This document shows, one piece after another, positions 22,649-34,452 of a stretch of 64,000 bases of DNA. Below the pieces are notes generated by a model, which saw only the letters and a list, made by a program, of their open reading frames with translations, was not told where the DNA came from and searched no databases. Numbering within the stretch: position 1 is the first letter of the stretch; each line of letters opens with the position of its first letter. The translations under genes and the position numbers were made by a program. Source of the stretch: Eupeodes corollae (Eukaryota; Arthropoda; Insecta; Diptera; Syrphidae); contig NC_079147.1 of assembly GCF_945859685.1 (NCBI RefSeq), forward strand, positions 56,078,946 through 56,142,945. The letters run 5' to 3'.

Positions 22649-24200
22649 TGTTTTTTTTTTTTATATATTGTACGCGCACTCAAGGGGATATGAATACCAT
22701 TATAATGATTATACACAGTGCGAGTAATTAGGAAGGGAGGATAGGATTTGAAAGGAGATACCGATGCACATTGGTTTTGAATGCCTGCACATTGTAATGA
22801 TTGGGAAATATTAAGTCTGGTAAAGCATTCCATATTCGTGTAGTCCGACTAAAAAAAGAATCTCTGAACTTTACAGTACGACCGAATTTGGTCTCAAGGG
22901 TAAACTGATGGGCATTCCTAAAAGAATGAGTATTACGGTTGAATTGTTTGAGGGGAGGAATGCAACTGGCTATTTCATTAGAGCATTGCTTATGGAAGTA
23001 GAAATAGAATAATGAGAGACATGAAACCTTACGACGGTGCTTGAGAGATGCAAAAGTTTCAGTTAGACGATGGTCACCTCTAATTTTTGAATTCTGTCCA
23101 AGAGACTCAAGTGGGTTATAGGAGCACCTGCCCAAATATGGGAATTGTATTTAAGTTTTGGACGAATATAGGCTTTATAAATTATATCCAGATCAGAAGG
23201 GGTAATAAACTTCTTGCATCGTCGGAGAAAACTTAAGCACTTAGCAGCATTTTTGGCGATGTCAAATATGTGATCACTCCACAACAAGTGGTTTGTAATG
23301 CACATACCTAGGACTGATAGCTGTTCAGTCTCCTCGATGCAAGGACCACTCATGGATAGTGGCATTGGGGGAGGGCTACGCTTTTGCGACAGTAGACAGC
23401 ATTGAGTTTTCGAAGCATTAAATTCTACACGGTTTTTGATTCCCCATTGAACAATACTGTCAAGATCTGAATTTAATGAGCTCATCATACGCTGCCGTTG
23501 GTAGTCCACATCCGAAGAACAAGGATGAGAATCTAAAAACGAATATGAAAAGCTGAGGGTACTGTCATCCGCGAAACAATTTAGTGGGTTAGAAGTTTCA
23601 GACAAAAGATCATTTATACAAATGAGGAAGAGCGTCGGAGACAAAACGGAGCCCTGGGGCACACCAGCGTTTATTTTATGAATATCAGATTTGAACCCGT
23701 CCAATACTACTTGAATTGAACGGTCCGAAAGTTAATTTCTAACCCAACAAAGAAGGGATTCATCAATAATATCAGGGATTCATCAATAAGAGCGCTTGAT
23801 GACAAACTCTATCAAATGCTTTTGAAATATCAAGTGCAATAATCTTACTTTCTCCAAAACGATGTAAAGATTTGTTCCACTGTTCGGTGAGATAAATCAT
23901 GAGATCACTAGTGGATCTATTGCAACGAAAGCCATATTGCCGGTCATTTAGAAGCTTTCGTTCTTCAAGATATTTCTTAAGCTGAAAATTGATCAGCGTT
24001 TTCATGACCTTGGAAAGAAGGGATGTAAGTGCAATGGGACGATAGTTAGATGGTGAGGAGGATTCGCCTTTTTTAGGGACAGGCTGGACAAATGCAGTTT
24101 TCCATCCACACGGAAAGAGACCTGGACAGATGGAAAAGCTTACGCAGTGGTTTTGCCAGTGTTGAAGAACACCTCTTCAGAACAATTGCGGGGATACTGG
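22649..24200 (-). pseudogene. Jockey-like retrotransposon copy inserted in element K
   Basis: The 3' poly-A (T-run at 22650-22661) and 3' UTR are followed, on the minus strand, by frames giving SRTTRIWNALPDLIFPNHYN (22.8 kb), NAGVPQGSVLSPTLFLICIN (23.6 kb), catalytic box CFADDSTLSF (intact), RSTSDLMIYLTEQWNKSLHR (23.9 kb) and AIVLKRCSSTLAKPLRKLF (24.18 kb). It is truncated at its 5' end exactly where the host RNase H frame resumes. Near 23.77 kb a small direct duplication GGGATTCATCAATA replaces about 20 bases present in the copy at 30.7 kb. At least three frame breaks are present. Confidence 0.9.
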
Positions 24201-24965
24201 CCGAGTCAATGGCTTTGACTGCTGCCTGACTGTCTGTGAAGATAGCCGCATTTCGATTTTGGTTTGGGTTTTGTTTAAGTATCTTACATGCCTCCCTTAT
24301 TGCCAATAGTTCAGCCTGAAAAACGGTAGGAAAGTCAGGAAGCCTAAAGGGTTTGGCTACATTTAGGGACTCAGAAAAGATCCCAGAACCAACTCCGCAC
24401 TCCATCTTTGAGCCGTCAGTAAAGATGGTTGTGTCGAAACCTATCGACACGATGTCATCCTCCCAGTCTTCTCTGGATGGGAAAATATCCTTAAAACCCT
24501 TACTAAGGCTCTAAGTAGGAGTACAGTAGTCAGTGTCTACCGAGATAATATCTGAGGGAATCAATTTCGTTGTGTTGCTGTGACCAATAGCGCTGCAGGA
24601 AACTATGTATTTAATAAAAAGGTCGATTGGTAGAAGATCCAAAATAACGTTCAAGGCGTCCGTTGGGCAAGTACGCATGACCCTATGGTGCCCACGCAAG
24701 CTGTTCTCTAAACCTTCTTTAGCTTATCAATATTATAGGCTTTTCTAAGAGCAGGCCACCACACAATAGAACCATATGTTAAGATTGGACGTACTACGGC
24801 TGTGTAAGTCCATAAAATCATACCACTTTTTGCCGAAAGTTTTGCTGCAGACGTAGAAGGAAACACAGGCCTTCTTAACCCGTACTTCAATTTTTAGTTT
24901 CCAGTTTAGTTTAGGGTCGAGTATAACTCCCAAATATTTTGTCCTATGGAACTTTGTATTAAGCT
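24201..24965 (-). pseudogene. RT C-terminus and RNase H N-terminus of element K
   Basis: On the minus strand: KYLGVILDPKLNWKLKIEV and VVRPILTYGSIVWWPALRKA (24.70-24.93 kb), the region after the RT palm typical of the R1/LOA/I group, then MRTCPTDALNVILDLLPIDL (24.6 kb), then TTIFTDGSKMECGVGSGIFS, VFQAELLAIREACKIL and AAIFTDSQAAVKAIDSAS (24.45-24.20 kb), i.e. RNase H motifs with the catalytic Asp, Glu and Asp all present. The RNase H is then cut by the Jockey-like insertion and resumes at 22.64 kb. The RT palm itself is missing upstream. Confidence 0.85.
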
Positions 24966-26299
24966 TCGTTAAGTCATTTATTTTAATGCCGCTTGCAAAT
25001 CAAGCTTCGACTGCTTTAATTTTCAATAAATGCTTTGAAAGAATTCATTTAACAAACTAATAAAAAATGTTGTAATGTGACATATCATCTATTTAATGGA
25101 TTTTGAAACAAAATTCCCTTTTTTCTTTACAACAAAATGCAATTTCAATCAAACCCATTACGTTAAAACTTTCTTGAACAAGCTCCAGACAAATAAAAAA
25201 AAAGTTGTATTATATTTGATCTTAAACCTGAATGTGAATTTATTGTTAACTTGGCATCCCACCTTCGCATTGTTAAACCAATTATTTTTTAGGCAGGTTA
25301 ACCAAATTATGTAACACATACCTTACACAATGAATCTTGATTATGTGACCAATTAAATAATATACTTAATGCACCTTTATATTTACAAAAAAGATTAAAG
25401 ATTGTAAGGAACAAGTAAAGAAAAGAAAGAAATAAGTAGTTAAGGACGTTTTTTTGTTTTTGTTTTATGTGTTTCAATTACACTTGAAATAATTGTCTTG
25501 GCCAATAAAACGCCCAAGGGGAGTCATGTGACAATCTCCTCTGTAAGCCTCATTTTATGGACTTGAAAAATAAAAATTTAAAAACTAAAAAATGTTGCAA
25601 TTTAATCTCCTTGCACTGCCGGTTTTTAGGGTTCGGATCGAACTTAACAACCAAAGCCTTCTCTCTGTCATTAATATCACGATTTAATGTCACATGAGAC
25701 GTGTGAGGGTACTTAAAAAAGAGGTTATGCCATCTTTTTTGTTTTTTTTTTTTATATCGAACACATACATTTCAGAAGCTGGAAAACTATAAATCTTTAA
25801 GCTTGATGATTTAAAGTTGAATTACAATACCAAAAGTTTAAATGTCAGAACAAAAGCAAAACCCCAAAAAGGTGGCTTCACTGAAATTCAATTTTGGCAT
25901 CATCTTTATTTGGGTCAAACAAGTTAAAAACAAAAATAAAAGTAGGTAGAGTATCTACCTACCTACGCCAAACCAATCCGATTGTTGGTTGAAGTTTGCA
26001 GCTTGAAGCTATATGGAACATGAATCTAAAAACTTAACGTCTTTACCTGCGATATACATATATCATAGCTGTCAGGAGAACATGCACGTTTTCTCTCAGA
26101 AAAACATTGTTTTTAGTTTTTGGAATTTTTGCTCTTTAATTAAACATAAAGCGTTCTGCAGCATAAAGTATACTCCTCCTAGTCCCCCCACCCCTCCTTC
26201 TCACTCACAGTATTCAGGTCTTCTACATCAGTTTCCAGAATCGATATTGTCCATTAGGGGTATGGAAGGGGGATTGAGGGCGGAGGGACGGGACTAGTT
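24966..26299. other. No gene recognised; AT-rich
   Basis: Open frames at 25096-25314 and 26013-26297 (+) have no recognised motif. A pyrimidine-rich CCTAGTCCCCCCACCCCTCC block occurs near 26.18 kb. I see nothing assignable. Confidence 0.4.
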
Positions 26300-26745
26300 T
26301 GTTTAATTGATTTGCATTGTAAATTTTAGTTTAAAAGTTCTTCAACGTCGTCGTAGTCGGCGGCGTCATCGTCGTTCTTTGTCGTTTTCTGGTGAGGTTT
26401 TGTTTGAAAGAATATTTCATGTAAGTTGTGCATCACAGCAAGATAACGAACAGAGCGGAAAAGATTATTTTTGGTCCAACTGCGAGGGTTGGGTCCATCT
26501 CTATACACGAGTGGGTACTCTGCATACCCGGAGGATGACAGAAGTAACGCGCTGCCGCTGCCACTGCCACCAACCACCACTGACACCGCTACCATCACCG
26601 CCATCGCCACTGGCACTAGTACGATGTTTGGATATGAAAGACACAGACAGTATCGAGATTGGAATTCCTTGATTCGTTCCTTCAGTTTGGGGATTCGACT
26701 TCGGACAAATGCCGACACCGACAGTCGGCATTGTAATTAATGGCA
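26300..26745. other. GC-rich island, possible untranslated first exon
   Basis: About 440 bases distinctly richer in GC than their surroundings, with GTCGTCGTAGTCGGCGGCGT and a run of CACCAACCACCACTGACACC-type triplets. Open frames of 76-130 codons occur in both strands at the same place, which is expected from such composition and does not show coding. A donor-like CATGTAAGT at 26418 would fit an untranslated exon on the plus strand. Function unknown. Confidence 0.3.
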
Positions 26746-27070
26746 GAATGTCAAACTGATAATGAGTAACAATCTTTTTGTTGTTGTAGTTGGTTTTGGT
26801 TTCTAAAATGAAGGAGGTTTTTGAGAGTTCTGATAGTTTTTCGAGAGTGTTAAGGAATTTTAGATGCTGTGAATTGATTGTTTAGATTGTTCGTAGAATT
26901 GAGAATGTATATTTTATGAGACATGAAATATGTATGAAAATCGATGGCGCAGTTCTTGGGAGGCATTTTTCTTAAAGGGAATCTTATTAATGAAGTAAAT
27001 TTGAAATTCTTCTGAAAATAGGGTTTCGTTTTCTTTAAGCAATAGATTATTAAAAAAAAGGGGTTAGGAG
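26746..27070. other. No gene recognised
   Basis: AT-rich, with no ORF or repeat end. Confidence 0.4.
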
Positions 27071-27074
27071 TAGT

Positions 27075-27475
27075 CAGTCAGTAGTAACACCTCAAACCCT
27101 CAGTTTGATGATGAATGTCAGCAGGCAAATGCAGCCAAACAACAGACACGGAAAGCGACTCTGTACAGAACGACGAGAGCTGCTCCCGAGTTCTATGAGC
27201 AGAAGACGAGAGAGGAATATCGACTTCTCAGAAGCAGAAATAAAGTTCGAAAGTTTTATGAGCAGGTGAAACAAAATTCACAAGTACCCATACATAAGCC
27301 ACGAACCAAAGACGAAGTACATATTGTCATAATTAAGCTGGTGTCCAACAAATCTGCTGAAGCAGATGGCTTGAATGCCGAGCTCTTCAAAGCCGCTGGA
27401 GATAATTTGGTTAGGAGCATACACCAACTTTTCTATAAGATCTGGTCGGAAGAAAATATTCCCCATTAATGGAAC
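27075..27475 (+). pseudogene. RTE-like retrotransposon fragment (linker to RT start)
   Basis: The plus strand encodes REEYRLLRSRNKVRKFYEQV, then DEVHIVIIKLVSNKSAEADG, LNAELFKAAGDNLVRSIHQL and FYKIWSEENIPH, the conserved block NKAxGxDGLxAELFK...H.L..KIW.EE.IP of the RTE-like family. It is cut off at the point where the catalytic core would follow. The same block occurs, more decayed, in each array unit at about 46.58 kb. Confidence 0.8.
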
Positions 27476-27479
27476 CTCA

Positions 27480-28365
27480 ATATTACCCGTGTTTTTTGAA
27501 AAATCTGTCAGTAAGATTTTACACGAATTACAAAAACAATATCCGCAGTATGAATACTACCGATAAAAGTTAAAGTAGAATCTAACTACGGATGGGTTTT
27601 TGACATTTATACGAGTCTCGAATGGATCTTAGGTGATTTCTTTCTCAAATGTTGGTACAATTGATATTGCATTTGTGTCTCGATAGCTGTGTTCGTTGAG
27701 CAGTTGTGTGTGCATTTGGAATTATGTGTTTTCCATTGAGGAAAAAATCAATCTGTTACTTTTGATATTATTTAGATTTGTTAAAGAAAATGGACTTACT
27801 GGTCTTATTTTTCAAGAGAAAACAGTAAAAAAGATAATTAAGTTTTGCTATGTTTCCACCAAAGGTTTTTCTCAGTTTAGATTAAATAAATCTTTTTTGT
27901 TTCCACCGCACAAGAAGATTTAAAAATGATTGAGTTTGACAGGACTTTCTAAAATGCAAATAGTGTTTCAAGTGAGTTAGTTTGATTTGTGTTAAACAAT
28001 CAAGAACTGATTCTTTCTTCTTGGAAATGGCTCATTTTATTAGATTTAGTAAGTTTTTTTTTTGCTTAGTTAATTTTAACTTTTGATTTTCACAAAACTT
28101 TCTTCTTTCTATTTATGTGTTTTGTTTGTATTATTATTCTGACAGATCTTCTTTCAGTTGTACCAATTTTTAAATACAAAAATTTGGCTACTGCCGATGC
28201 GTTTTATTGGGAATTTTCTAATATACTATTTATAGAATGTAAAAAAACACGATTCTGAAAAAATGAGATCCTTTAAACTGCACCAACCATAGATGAACCA
28301 GCCTACTTAACATCGCTTAAAAAATCTTGTAATTTGTGAATGTCTAAGAACCCGAGCAGTGTGAG
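27480..28365. other. No gene recognised
   Basis: An open frame of 75 codons at 27696-27923 (+) and AT-rich flanks; nothing assignable. Confidence 0.4.
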
Positions 28366-28735
28366 GTCTTAGCCCAGAAAAAGCCACAGCCGACCAAATA
28401 TTCATATTAAGGCAGATTTTGGAAAAACCTCAAGAACGTCAAACTTAACCGAACGTTTCGATGTTAAAAAAGACTTTAGATACGGTGATACTCTGTCATG
28501 CCATTTCTTTTACATCGTCCTTGTATTAATAGTTCAGAGTTCCCGCATATCAACACTAGAAGCACTATCTTACAAAAGTCTTTCCAATTACTGGCATATG
28601 CTAATGACATTGACATAACTGGAAGAACTTATCGTGATGTTAATAGGGCTTTTGCGAGTATTGAAGTATAGAGGCAAAAATTAGTTTAGCGGTTAATGAA
28701 GCAAAACAAAGTAAATGGTGTCATCAAGAAAGGAC
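28366..28735 (+). pseudogene. RTE-like RT fragment, copy a
   Basis: Reads through decayed DTLSCHF (GDxLSCxxFN block, 28.48 kb) and QKSFQLLAYANDIDITGR at about 28.57-28.63 kb, equivalent to QSSIQLLGYADDIDIIGR at 18.37 kb, with Asn replacing the first catalytic Asp. It then reads RLVNEAKQSKWCHQER-like decay. A second partial copy of the same stretch follows at 28.995 kb. Confidence 0.7.
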
Positions 28736-28736
28736 C

Positions 28737-28990
28737 TACAGCTGTGTTCAAAATAATAGGAGTGCTTTTACAAAATTTGCTCAAGTGTTTTTTTTACCAT
28801 TTGTATACTGGTAATCAGCCCATTTCTCTACCGGTAAATATAACGGCACATTAATGGTGATAAAACAATGAACTGGTTTGGAATTCATAACCGTTTACAT
28901 TTGAAACCAGAGATCAAATGATCTTTACTCTTAATCAGGCTATTCAAAATAATAGGAGAGTACCAAGTCATCCTACTGCTTGCATGGAGA
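28737..28990. mobile_element. Possible Tc1-like short element between two RT fragments
   Basis: Begins TACAGCTGTGTTCAAAATAA followed by TAGGAGTG, similar to ends of some Tc1-type elements, and contains TTCAAAATAATAGGAG again near 28.95 kb in the same orientation. It separates two partial copies of the same RTE-like sequence. Because the two terminal words are in direct and not inverted orientation, assignment as a transposon is uncertain. Confidence 0.3.
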
Positions 28991-28994
28991 ATTC

Positions 28995-29260
28995 CAATTG
29001 CTCAATAAAGGGTGAAAACAACTTAACCAAACCTTTCGCTGTTAAAAAAAGGCTTTAAATAAGGTGATAAGCTGTCATGCCATTTTTCTTTCACATCGTC
29101 CTTGAATTAATAGTTCAGAGCTCCCATATCAACACTAGAGGCACTATTTTTCAAAAGTCTCTCCAATTACTGGCATATGTTATGTTCTTCGCGTGATTTG
29201 CGGTCCCGTTCTCACCTCCAAAAGAAATGTACATGTGGGCCATCTTGTGGGTTTCTTGCT
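28995..29260 (+). pseudogene. RTE-like RT fragment, copy b
   Basis: Bases 29010-29180 repeat 28430-28600 with moderate divergence (AACTTAACC, TGTCATGCCAT, CATCGTCCTTG and CTCCAATTACTGGCATATG shared in order). The sequence then jumps, at TATGTTCTTCGCGTG, to the C-terminal VLRVICGPV block, so the region between the palm and the C-terminus is deleted. Confidence 0.65.
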
Positions 29261-29264
29261 AAAT

Positions 29265-29550
29265 CATTAATTTGACAAAAATTGAATGTAATTAGCTGCT
29301 TAACGCTTAAACAATGTTCGCAAATGTAGTAAACTTTTTTCCCTCTATGGAAAAGTGTAGTGGACATTGTAGCTTAAATACCAATTAAGTAAAAGTATGG
29401 CTTCAATTAGATAACGACTTTGGTCGACAAACTATATTTTAACCCCGACGACAACGTTCACAAACAAAATTGCGGCTTCTGAAACGCGGATAACCTGAAC
29501 GTAATTTTGCAGAAGTTAGACACCACAGAGAGTAACAATTTGTACGGATT
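29265..29550. other. No gene recognised
   Basis: Nothing assignable between an RTE-like fragment and the poly-A end of a Jockey-like copy. Confidence 0.4.
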
Positions 29551-29551
29551 T

Positions 29552-31085
29552 TCTTTTTTTTTTTTTTATATTATACGCGCACTCAAGGGGATATGAATAC
29601 CCTTATCATGATAAATTACAGTGCGAGCAATTAAGAAGGGACGATAGGATTAGAAAGGAGATACCGATGCACATTGGTTTTGAATGTCTGCATATTGTAA
29701 TGAGTGGGAAACATTGAGTCTGGTAAAGTATTCCACATTCGTGTGGTGCGACTGAAGAAAGAATCTCTGTACTTTACAGTACGTCCGAAATTAGGCTCAA
29801 GGGTAAACTGATGAGCATTCCTAGAGGAACGGGTATTACGGTTGAATTATTTGAGGGGAGGAATGCAACTGGCTATTTCATTAGAGCATTGTTTATGAAA
29901 GTAGCGATAAAATAATGACAGGCATGAAACCTTACGACGGTGCTCGAGAGATACAAAAGTTTCAGTTAGACAACGGTCACCTATCATCTTTAGAGCTCTC
30001 TTTTGAATTCTGTCTAGGAGACTCAAGTAGGTTATAGGAGCACCTGCCCAGATATGGGAATTGTACTCGAGTTTCGGACGGATATAGGCTTTATAGATTA
30101 TAGCCAGATCAGTAGGAGTAAAAAACTTCTTGCACCTTCGAAGAAAACCTAAACACTTAGCAGCATTTTTGGCGATGTCAAATATGTGATCACTCCACAA
30201 CAAGTGGTTTGTAATGCACATACCTAAGACTGAAAGCTGTTCAGTCTCCTCGATGCAAGTAACACTCATGGATAGTTGCATAGGGGAAAGGTTACGCTTT
30301 TGTGACAGTAGACAGCATTGAGTTTTCGAAGCATTAAATTCTAAACGGTTTTTGATTCCCCATTGGACAATGCTGTCAAGATCAGAATTTAATGAGCTCA
30401 TCATACGCTGCCGTTGGAAGTCCACATCCGAAGAACAAGGATGAGAATCTAGAAACGAATATGAAAAACTGAGGGTACTGTCATCAGCGAAATAATTAAG
30501 TGGGTTAGAAGTTTCAGACAAAAGATCATTTATAAAAATAAGGAAAAGTGTCGGAGACAGAACGGAGCCCTGAGGCACACCAGCGTTTATTTTGTGGATA
30601 TCAGATTTGAACCCGTCCAAGACTACTTGAATTGAACGGTCCGAAAGGTAATTTTTAACCCAACGAAGAAGTGATTCATCAATACCAAATGCACGCATTT
30701 TCGATAAGAGAGCTTGATGACAAACTCTATCAAATGCCTTTGAAATATCAAGTGCAATAATCTTACTTTCTCCAAAACGATGTAAAGATTTGTTCCACTG
30801 TTCGGTGAGATAAACCATGAGATCACCGGTGGATCTATTGCAACGAAAGCCATACTGCCGGTCATTAAGAAGCTTCCGTTCTTCAAGATATTTCTTAAGC
30901 TGAAAATTGATCAGTGTTTCCATGACCTTGGAAAGAAGGGACGTAAGTGCAATTGGACGATAGTAAGATGGTGAGGATGATTCGCCTTTTTTAGGAACAG
31001 GCTAGACAAATGCAGTTTTCCATCCACTCGGAAAGAGACCTGTAGCGTAGGACAGATGGAAAAGCTTACGCAGTGCTTACTCTGT
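29552..31085 (-). pseudogene. Best-preserved Jockey-like retrotransposon copy, 5'-truncated
   Basis: Minus strand, with a poly-A tail at 29552-29566. One frame runs from about 31078 to the natural stop at 29631 and is interrupted by only two nonsense codons: TAG at 31004-31002 (in the FVQPVPKKG block, CAG to TAG) and TAA at 29849-29847 (CAA to TAA after IASCIPPLK). Between them 358 codons are open. RT landmarks are complete: NDRQYGFRCNRSTGDLMVYL, IIALDISKAFDRV, NAGVPQGSVLSPTLFLIFIN, catalytic YFADDSTLSF, LEYNSHIWAGAP. The C-terminus ends NVHRYLLSNPIVPS. The endonuclease and 5' part are missing, as is usual for truncated LINE insertions. It is likely the youngest copy of this family in the window. 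Confidence 0.9.
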
Positions 31086-31089
31086 GGAG

Positions 31090-32280
31090 AAGTGGCATCA
31101 TTCGACCATTTTTCTTTCAAAATGAAGCTAAAAACAACATTTATATAAACGGTGGCAGTTATAAAGTCATTTAGGCCGCCTTTTTTAAAACTGAAATGGA
31201 AAAAATTAACTTAAACGACCCCATGATAGCGACCCATGTTACGAAACTCATACCACAATCGATTTCATACCCACCATGAATTCTCAAATTGTGTTATTAG
31301 CCGGAGATGTCAATTGGCGCTCTGATTTTATTGGGATATTTGTCAAGAATCCACTTGAAGCCAATATCATCCCAAAAATCCGTGATCTTCAGTCCGAAAC
31401 TATCAATAAGGTCTTGGGAAAATTGGAGTTACAGAAAGTGCTACTGCGAAGAATTTTTGCTCTTAGTAAAAGAACCAAAATACCTACATGGAATTATTGC
31501 ATTATCAAACGAATTTTTAAGCACTTAACTTTGTATAATTTAAAAATCAAAAAAAAATTTAAAAAACAAAAATCTTTTGACGTTAACTCTGAAAATGTTT
31601 CTTTTATTTGATATTATTTGCTTTAAAAACACATGACTGCGTAGTACTTATATATTTTATTTTATTACTATTATTTAAATAAACCAGGGTATCTGTGTCT
31701 CTGATATTTGACGCCCTCAATTGGTTTAGTAACTAACAACAGATTTGTTTTTCTAACGCCAGATGATTTATCACTAATAGCTTTATTTTTTTTTGTTAAA
31801 TTCTTAGCTGATTAAACATTTGAAACAACAACAACAACAACCAAAAATAGATACAATCGCACCACGAACCAAACAAACACTTTATCTACAATTGTATGTA
31901 TTGTTTAATATATTGTAAAGTCAGTGGAAGTTCAAGTGGCTTTGGAATTTCATTTTTGGTAGTTACTCCAACCCCAAAACAAAAATCTTTTTTTTAATTG
32001 AAAATATATAACTTGTTTGTTGCCTACAAGATAAGAATATATACAGAAGTCTAGTACTACCACCAAAAGTGTTGATGCCAAACAATAATTAAATTCATCG
32101 ACCGTATAAAATAGTCTATGAAAATCAGCAATAAACTACCGAGAAATGTGACGTCTTATCTTAATGAATATTGTTTTTTATCATTTCATTAACAACAGAG
32201 TCTTAAAAAAAAGGATAGGGATGAAAATTTAAAGAAGTTTTTATCTACCAAAATCTTTGTTATCCTCTGAAATTAAAAGT
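31090..32280. other. No gene recognised; one 111-codon frame
   Basis: A plus-strand frame at 31276-31611 starts with a real ATG (MNSQIVLLAGDVNWRSDFIG) and ends Lys-rich. It matches no family I know and has no clear splice or promoter context. The rest is AT-rich. It could be a decayed transposon or chance. Confidence 0.3.
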
Positions 32281-32284
32281 GGAG

Positions 32285-33180
32285 TTTTAACAAAAATCAT
32301 AAACCGTGGGTTAACCACAACATTAGCCACAGATGGATCAAAAACAAAAGAAGGGGTTGGTGTGAACTCTAAGTGACTGACATTAAGTGTCGCAGTCCGC
32401 TCTCCCAATTATTGAAGGGTGTTCAAGGCGGAACTTTAGGCGATAAAAGAAGTCTTGTCCTGGCTTAAAGAAACCGTGATATCACCATCTGATATCCGTA
32501 TTTTCTCAGATGGTCCGGCCGCTTTCAAATCTCTGGACTATATCGCTACAAACTCTATTACAGTTCATAGCTTTCAATCCACTCTAAGGGAGGAGGCACA
32601 ACAGTTTTATGTTTGCTTTTACTTTGTGCAGCAGGAAATTATAAGACGGGAGAACTTTCCAGAAATAGTACAGTACAACCCAATCTACTACGTTTGTCTA
32701 ATGCTGGCATACCAAAAGCTACATACATGTAAATTATTGCTAATGCAAGACGCTTTAAAGAGGGCAAACATCAGGTGGAATAACATTACCATGTATCAGT
32801 TCACAAAAAACACCTGTACAACACTAGATTTAAAGCGATCAAGGTGCTTGCAGATCGCATAGAAGCTTGATAATCGATGTTATAACCGGGCTAGGCGTAT
32901 TCTCAAATGACTTGTGCAGAAGCTGTTTGGACGAGGAAGAGGATTAAACAGGTCTTCGCCTTCTCTGTACTTGCTTTACGCTAGCTCAAAAACGCAAAAA
33001 CTACCTAGGAGAATTCCTCTATAACGATCTTAATCATATTAGCATAATCAGCCTTTTACCTTTCGTAAGGGACTCAAACTGGTTTGATTGAGCTTAGGAG
33101 AAAGCGGTATCACAATGGGCCATTAAACTGGCCTAAGTGTGTTCTTTTTCATCACAGACAACCATTTTAACCTAACCTAG
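32285..33180 (+). pseudogene. RNase H-bearing non-LTR retrotransposon 3' part
   Basis: Plus-strand reading: TTTLATDGSKTKEGVGVNSK (32.32 kb, first RNase H Asp), FKAELxAIKEVLSWLKE (Glu block, with one stop), IRIFSDGPAAFKSLDYIATN (second Asp, normally DSQAA), then LREEAQQFYVCFYFVQQE, where the usual CWVPGH block is decayed, and a tail CKLLLMQDALKRANIRWNNI. The 3' end at about 33.10-33.18 kb reads CACAATGGGCCATTAAACTG and TTTTAACCTAACCTAG, identical in kind to the 3' end of the RNase H fragment in the array units (45.89-45.96 kb). Frameshifts make it non-functional. Confidence 0.8.
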
Positions 33181-33184
33181 CCTG

Positions 33185-33975
33185 TTGTATTTATTTGGCT
33201 ATAATATAAGTTTAAGTAAAAAAAGTTGTTTTACTCAAAATGACCGGCCTTAGTTTTAATATCAGCCTATAAACGTTGTGGCCATCGACCTACATATATT
33301 GGCACGCACTTTTTCTACTGATATTTTTGACACTACTTCAGTTAACTCTATCTTAAGAATTTATAAAATCTCGGTGAAAAGTCTTTTAGCCAGGCTCTCC
33401 AATTCTGTCCACAAAAACTAATCTTAAGGATTTAAATATAGAGTCCCAAATAGCCTTAAGTTTCCTTAAGGCCTACGATGTTAACTGTTAGACACATTTT
33501 TGTGGTCTAAGCTTTGTTTGTCTCGTCAAAATCCCGTAGGAGAATCCATCTATCTTCATTAAAAAAAGAATAATTGTTAATCCCTTCACCACATTTGTAA
33601 TGTCCAACTTTTCAAGGGTTTCCACATTGTTCCAATTACAGATACTTGGTGATAGGTACGTTTGACCCTTTAGATAACATTTTTCAGTTTGATGTTTATG
33701 TCACATAAATTTTATCGTTTTCTTGGTTATAAACTTATTCAACGGTAAAAATCTTTTCATTTGAATATGATATTGACATTCGTTAAGTTATGTCCAATAA
33801 GTGTCAAAAAGTGGTTGAAAACTACCACAAATGAATCGAAGCTTTATGATAAAAAAGAAATATTTCAAATGTGTTTTATTAACGTTTTCTTTTGAAACCG
33901 CAATATGGATAACCCTGTATTTAAGATGCCTCAAGTATATACTAAAGGTGGTTACGAAAAGCCTAACAAATACTA
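33185..33975. other. No gene recognised
   Basis: AT-rich with a 61-codon plus frame near 33.83 kb that runs into the psq-like trace; nothing else assignable. Confidence 0.4.
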
Positions 33976-33979
33976 TACT

Positions 33980-34335
33980 AGGCTTTAGGTATTTGAACTT
34001 AAGGGAGACCGAATAACTTTAAATAAGGCAGCTAAAGAATTTCAAATCTTCAGATCGACTCTTTAAAACAAAATTAAAAAACCGCAACACAAAATCTCCA
34101 GGTGATGCATCGTAAAATTGTTATGAACACCGAGTAATTGGAAACTTTCACTCTCTCTCTTTCCACTCTCGAGACTTGACCTTCACACATCACTAAGGCA
34201 TTTCTCGACAAAAATTAACAAATGTGTTACGAAGCCTACCGACAATTTACCAGGGAAGGATTGAGCATATTTGGAAAACTTGCTTCTTAGAAACCTTGTT
34301 TGTAAAGCCAAAAATATAAACAAAAATATAAAAAA
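33980..34335 (+). pseudogene. Possible pogo/psq-type helix-turn-helix remnant
   Basis: Reads LKGDRITLNKAAKEFQIFRS then TL, stop, NKIKKPQHKIS, which resembles the psq/CENP-B-type N-terminal helix-turn-helix of pogo-like transposases (G.SL.KAA..F.I.RSTL..K). Downstream sequence is too decayed to confirm a CENP-B HTH or DDE domain. Assignment is tentative. Confidence 0.4.
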
Positions 34336-34452
34336 TGGATGGAGGGTGGTCTACCTGAAACCCCCCCATTGCACTTATATAGGACAATCTGGACCTTTAA
34401 AAATCTTGCGGTAGAGACCTTAACAACCTATAAGCTGGCAAAGCCGAGAAAC

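Noticed and set aside
26326..26718. 130-codon minus-strand open frame with Gly/Ser/Val run
   Set aside because: Equally long frames exist on the other strand at the same GC-rich island; no domain and no splice context.
31276..31611. 111-codon frame starting MNSQIVLLAGDVNWRSDF as a host gene
   Set aside because: Only the ATG and open frame support it; the Lys-rich end reflects AT-rich sequence and no family or splice evidence exists.
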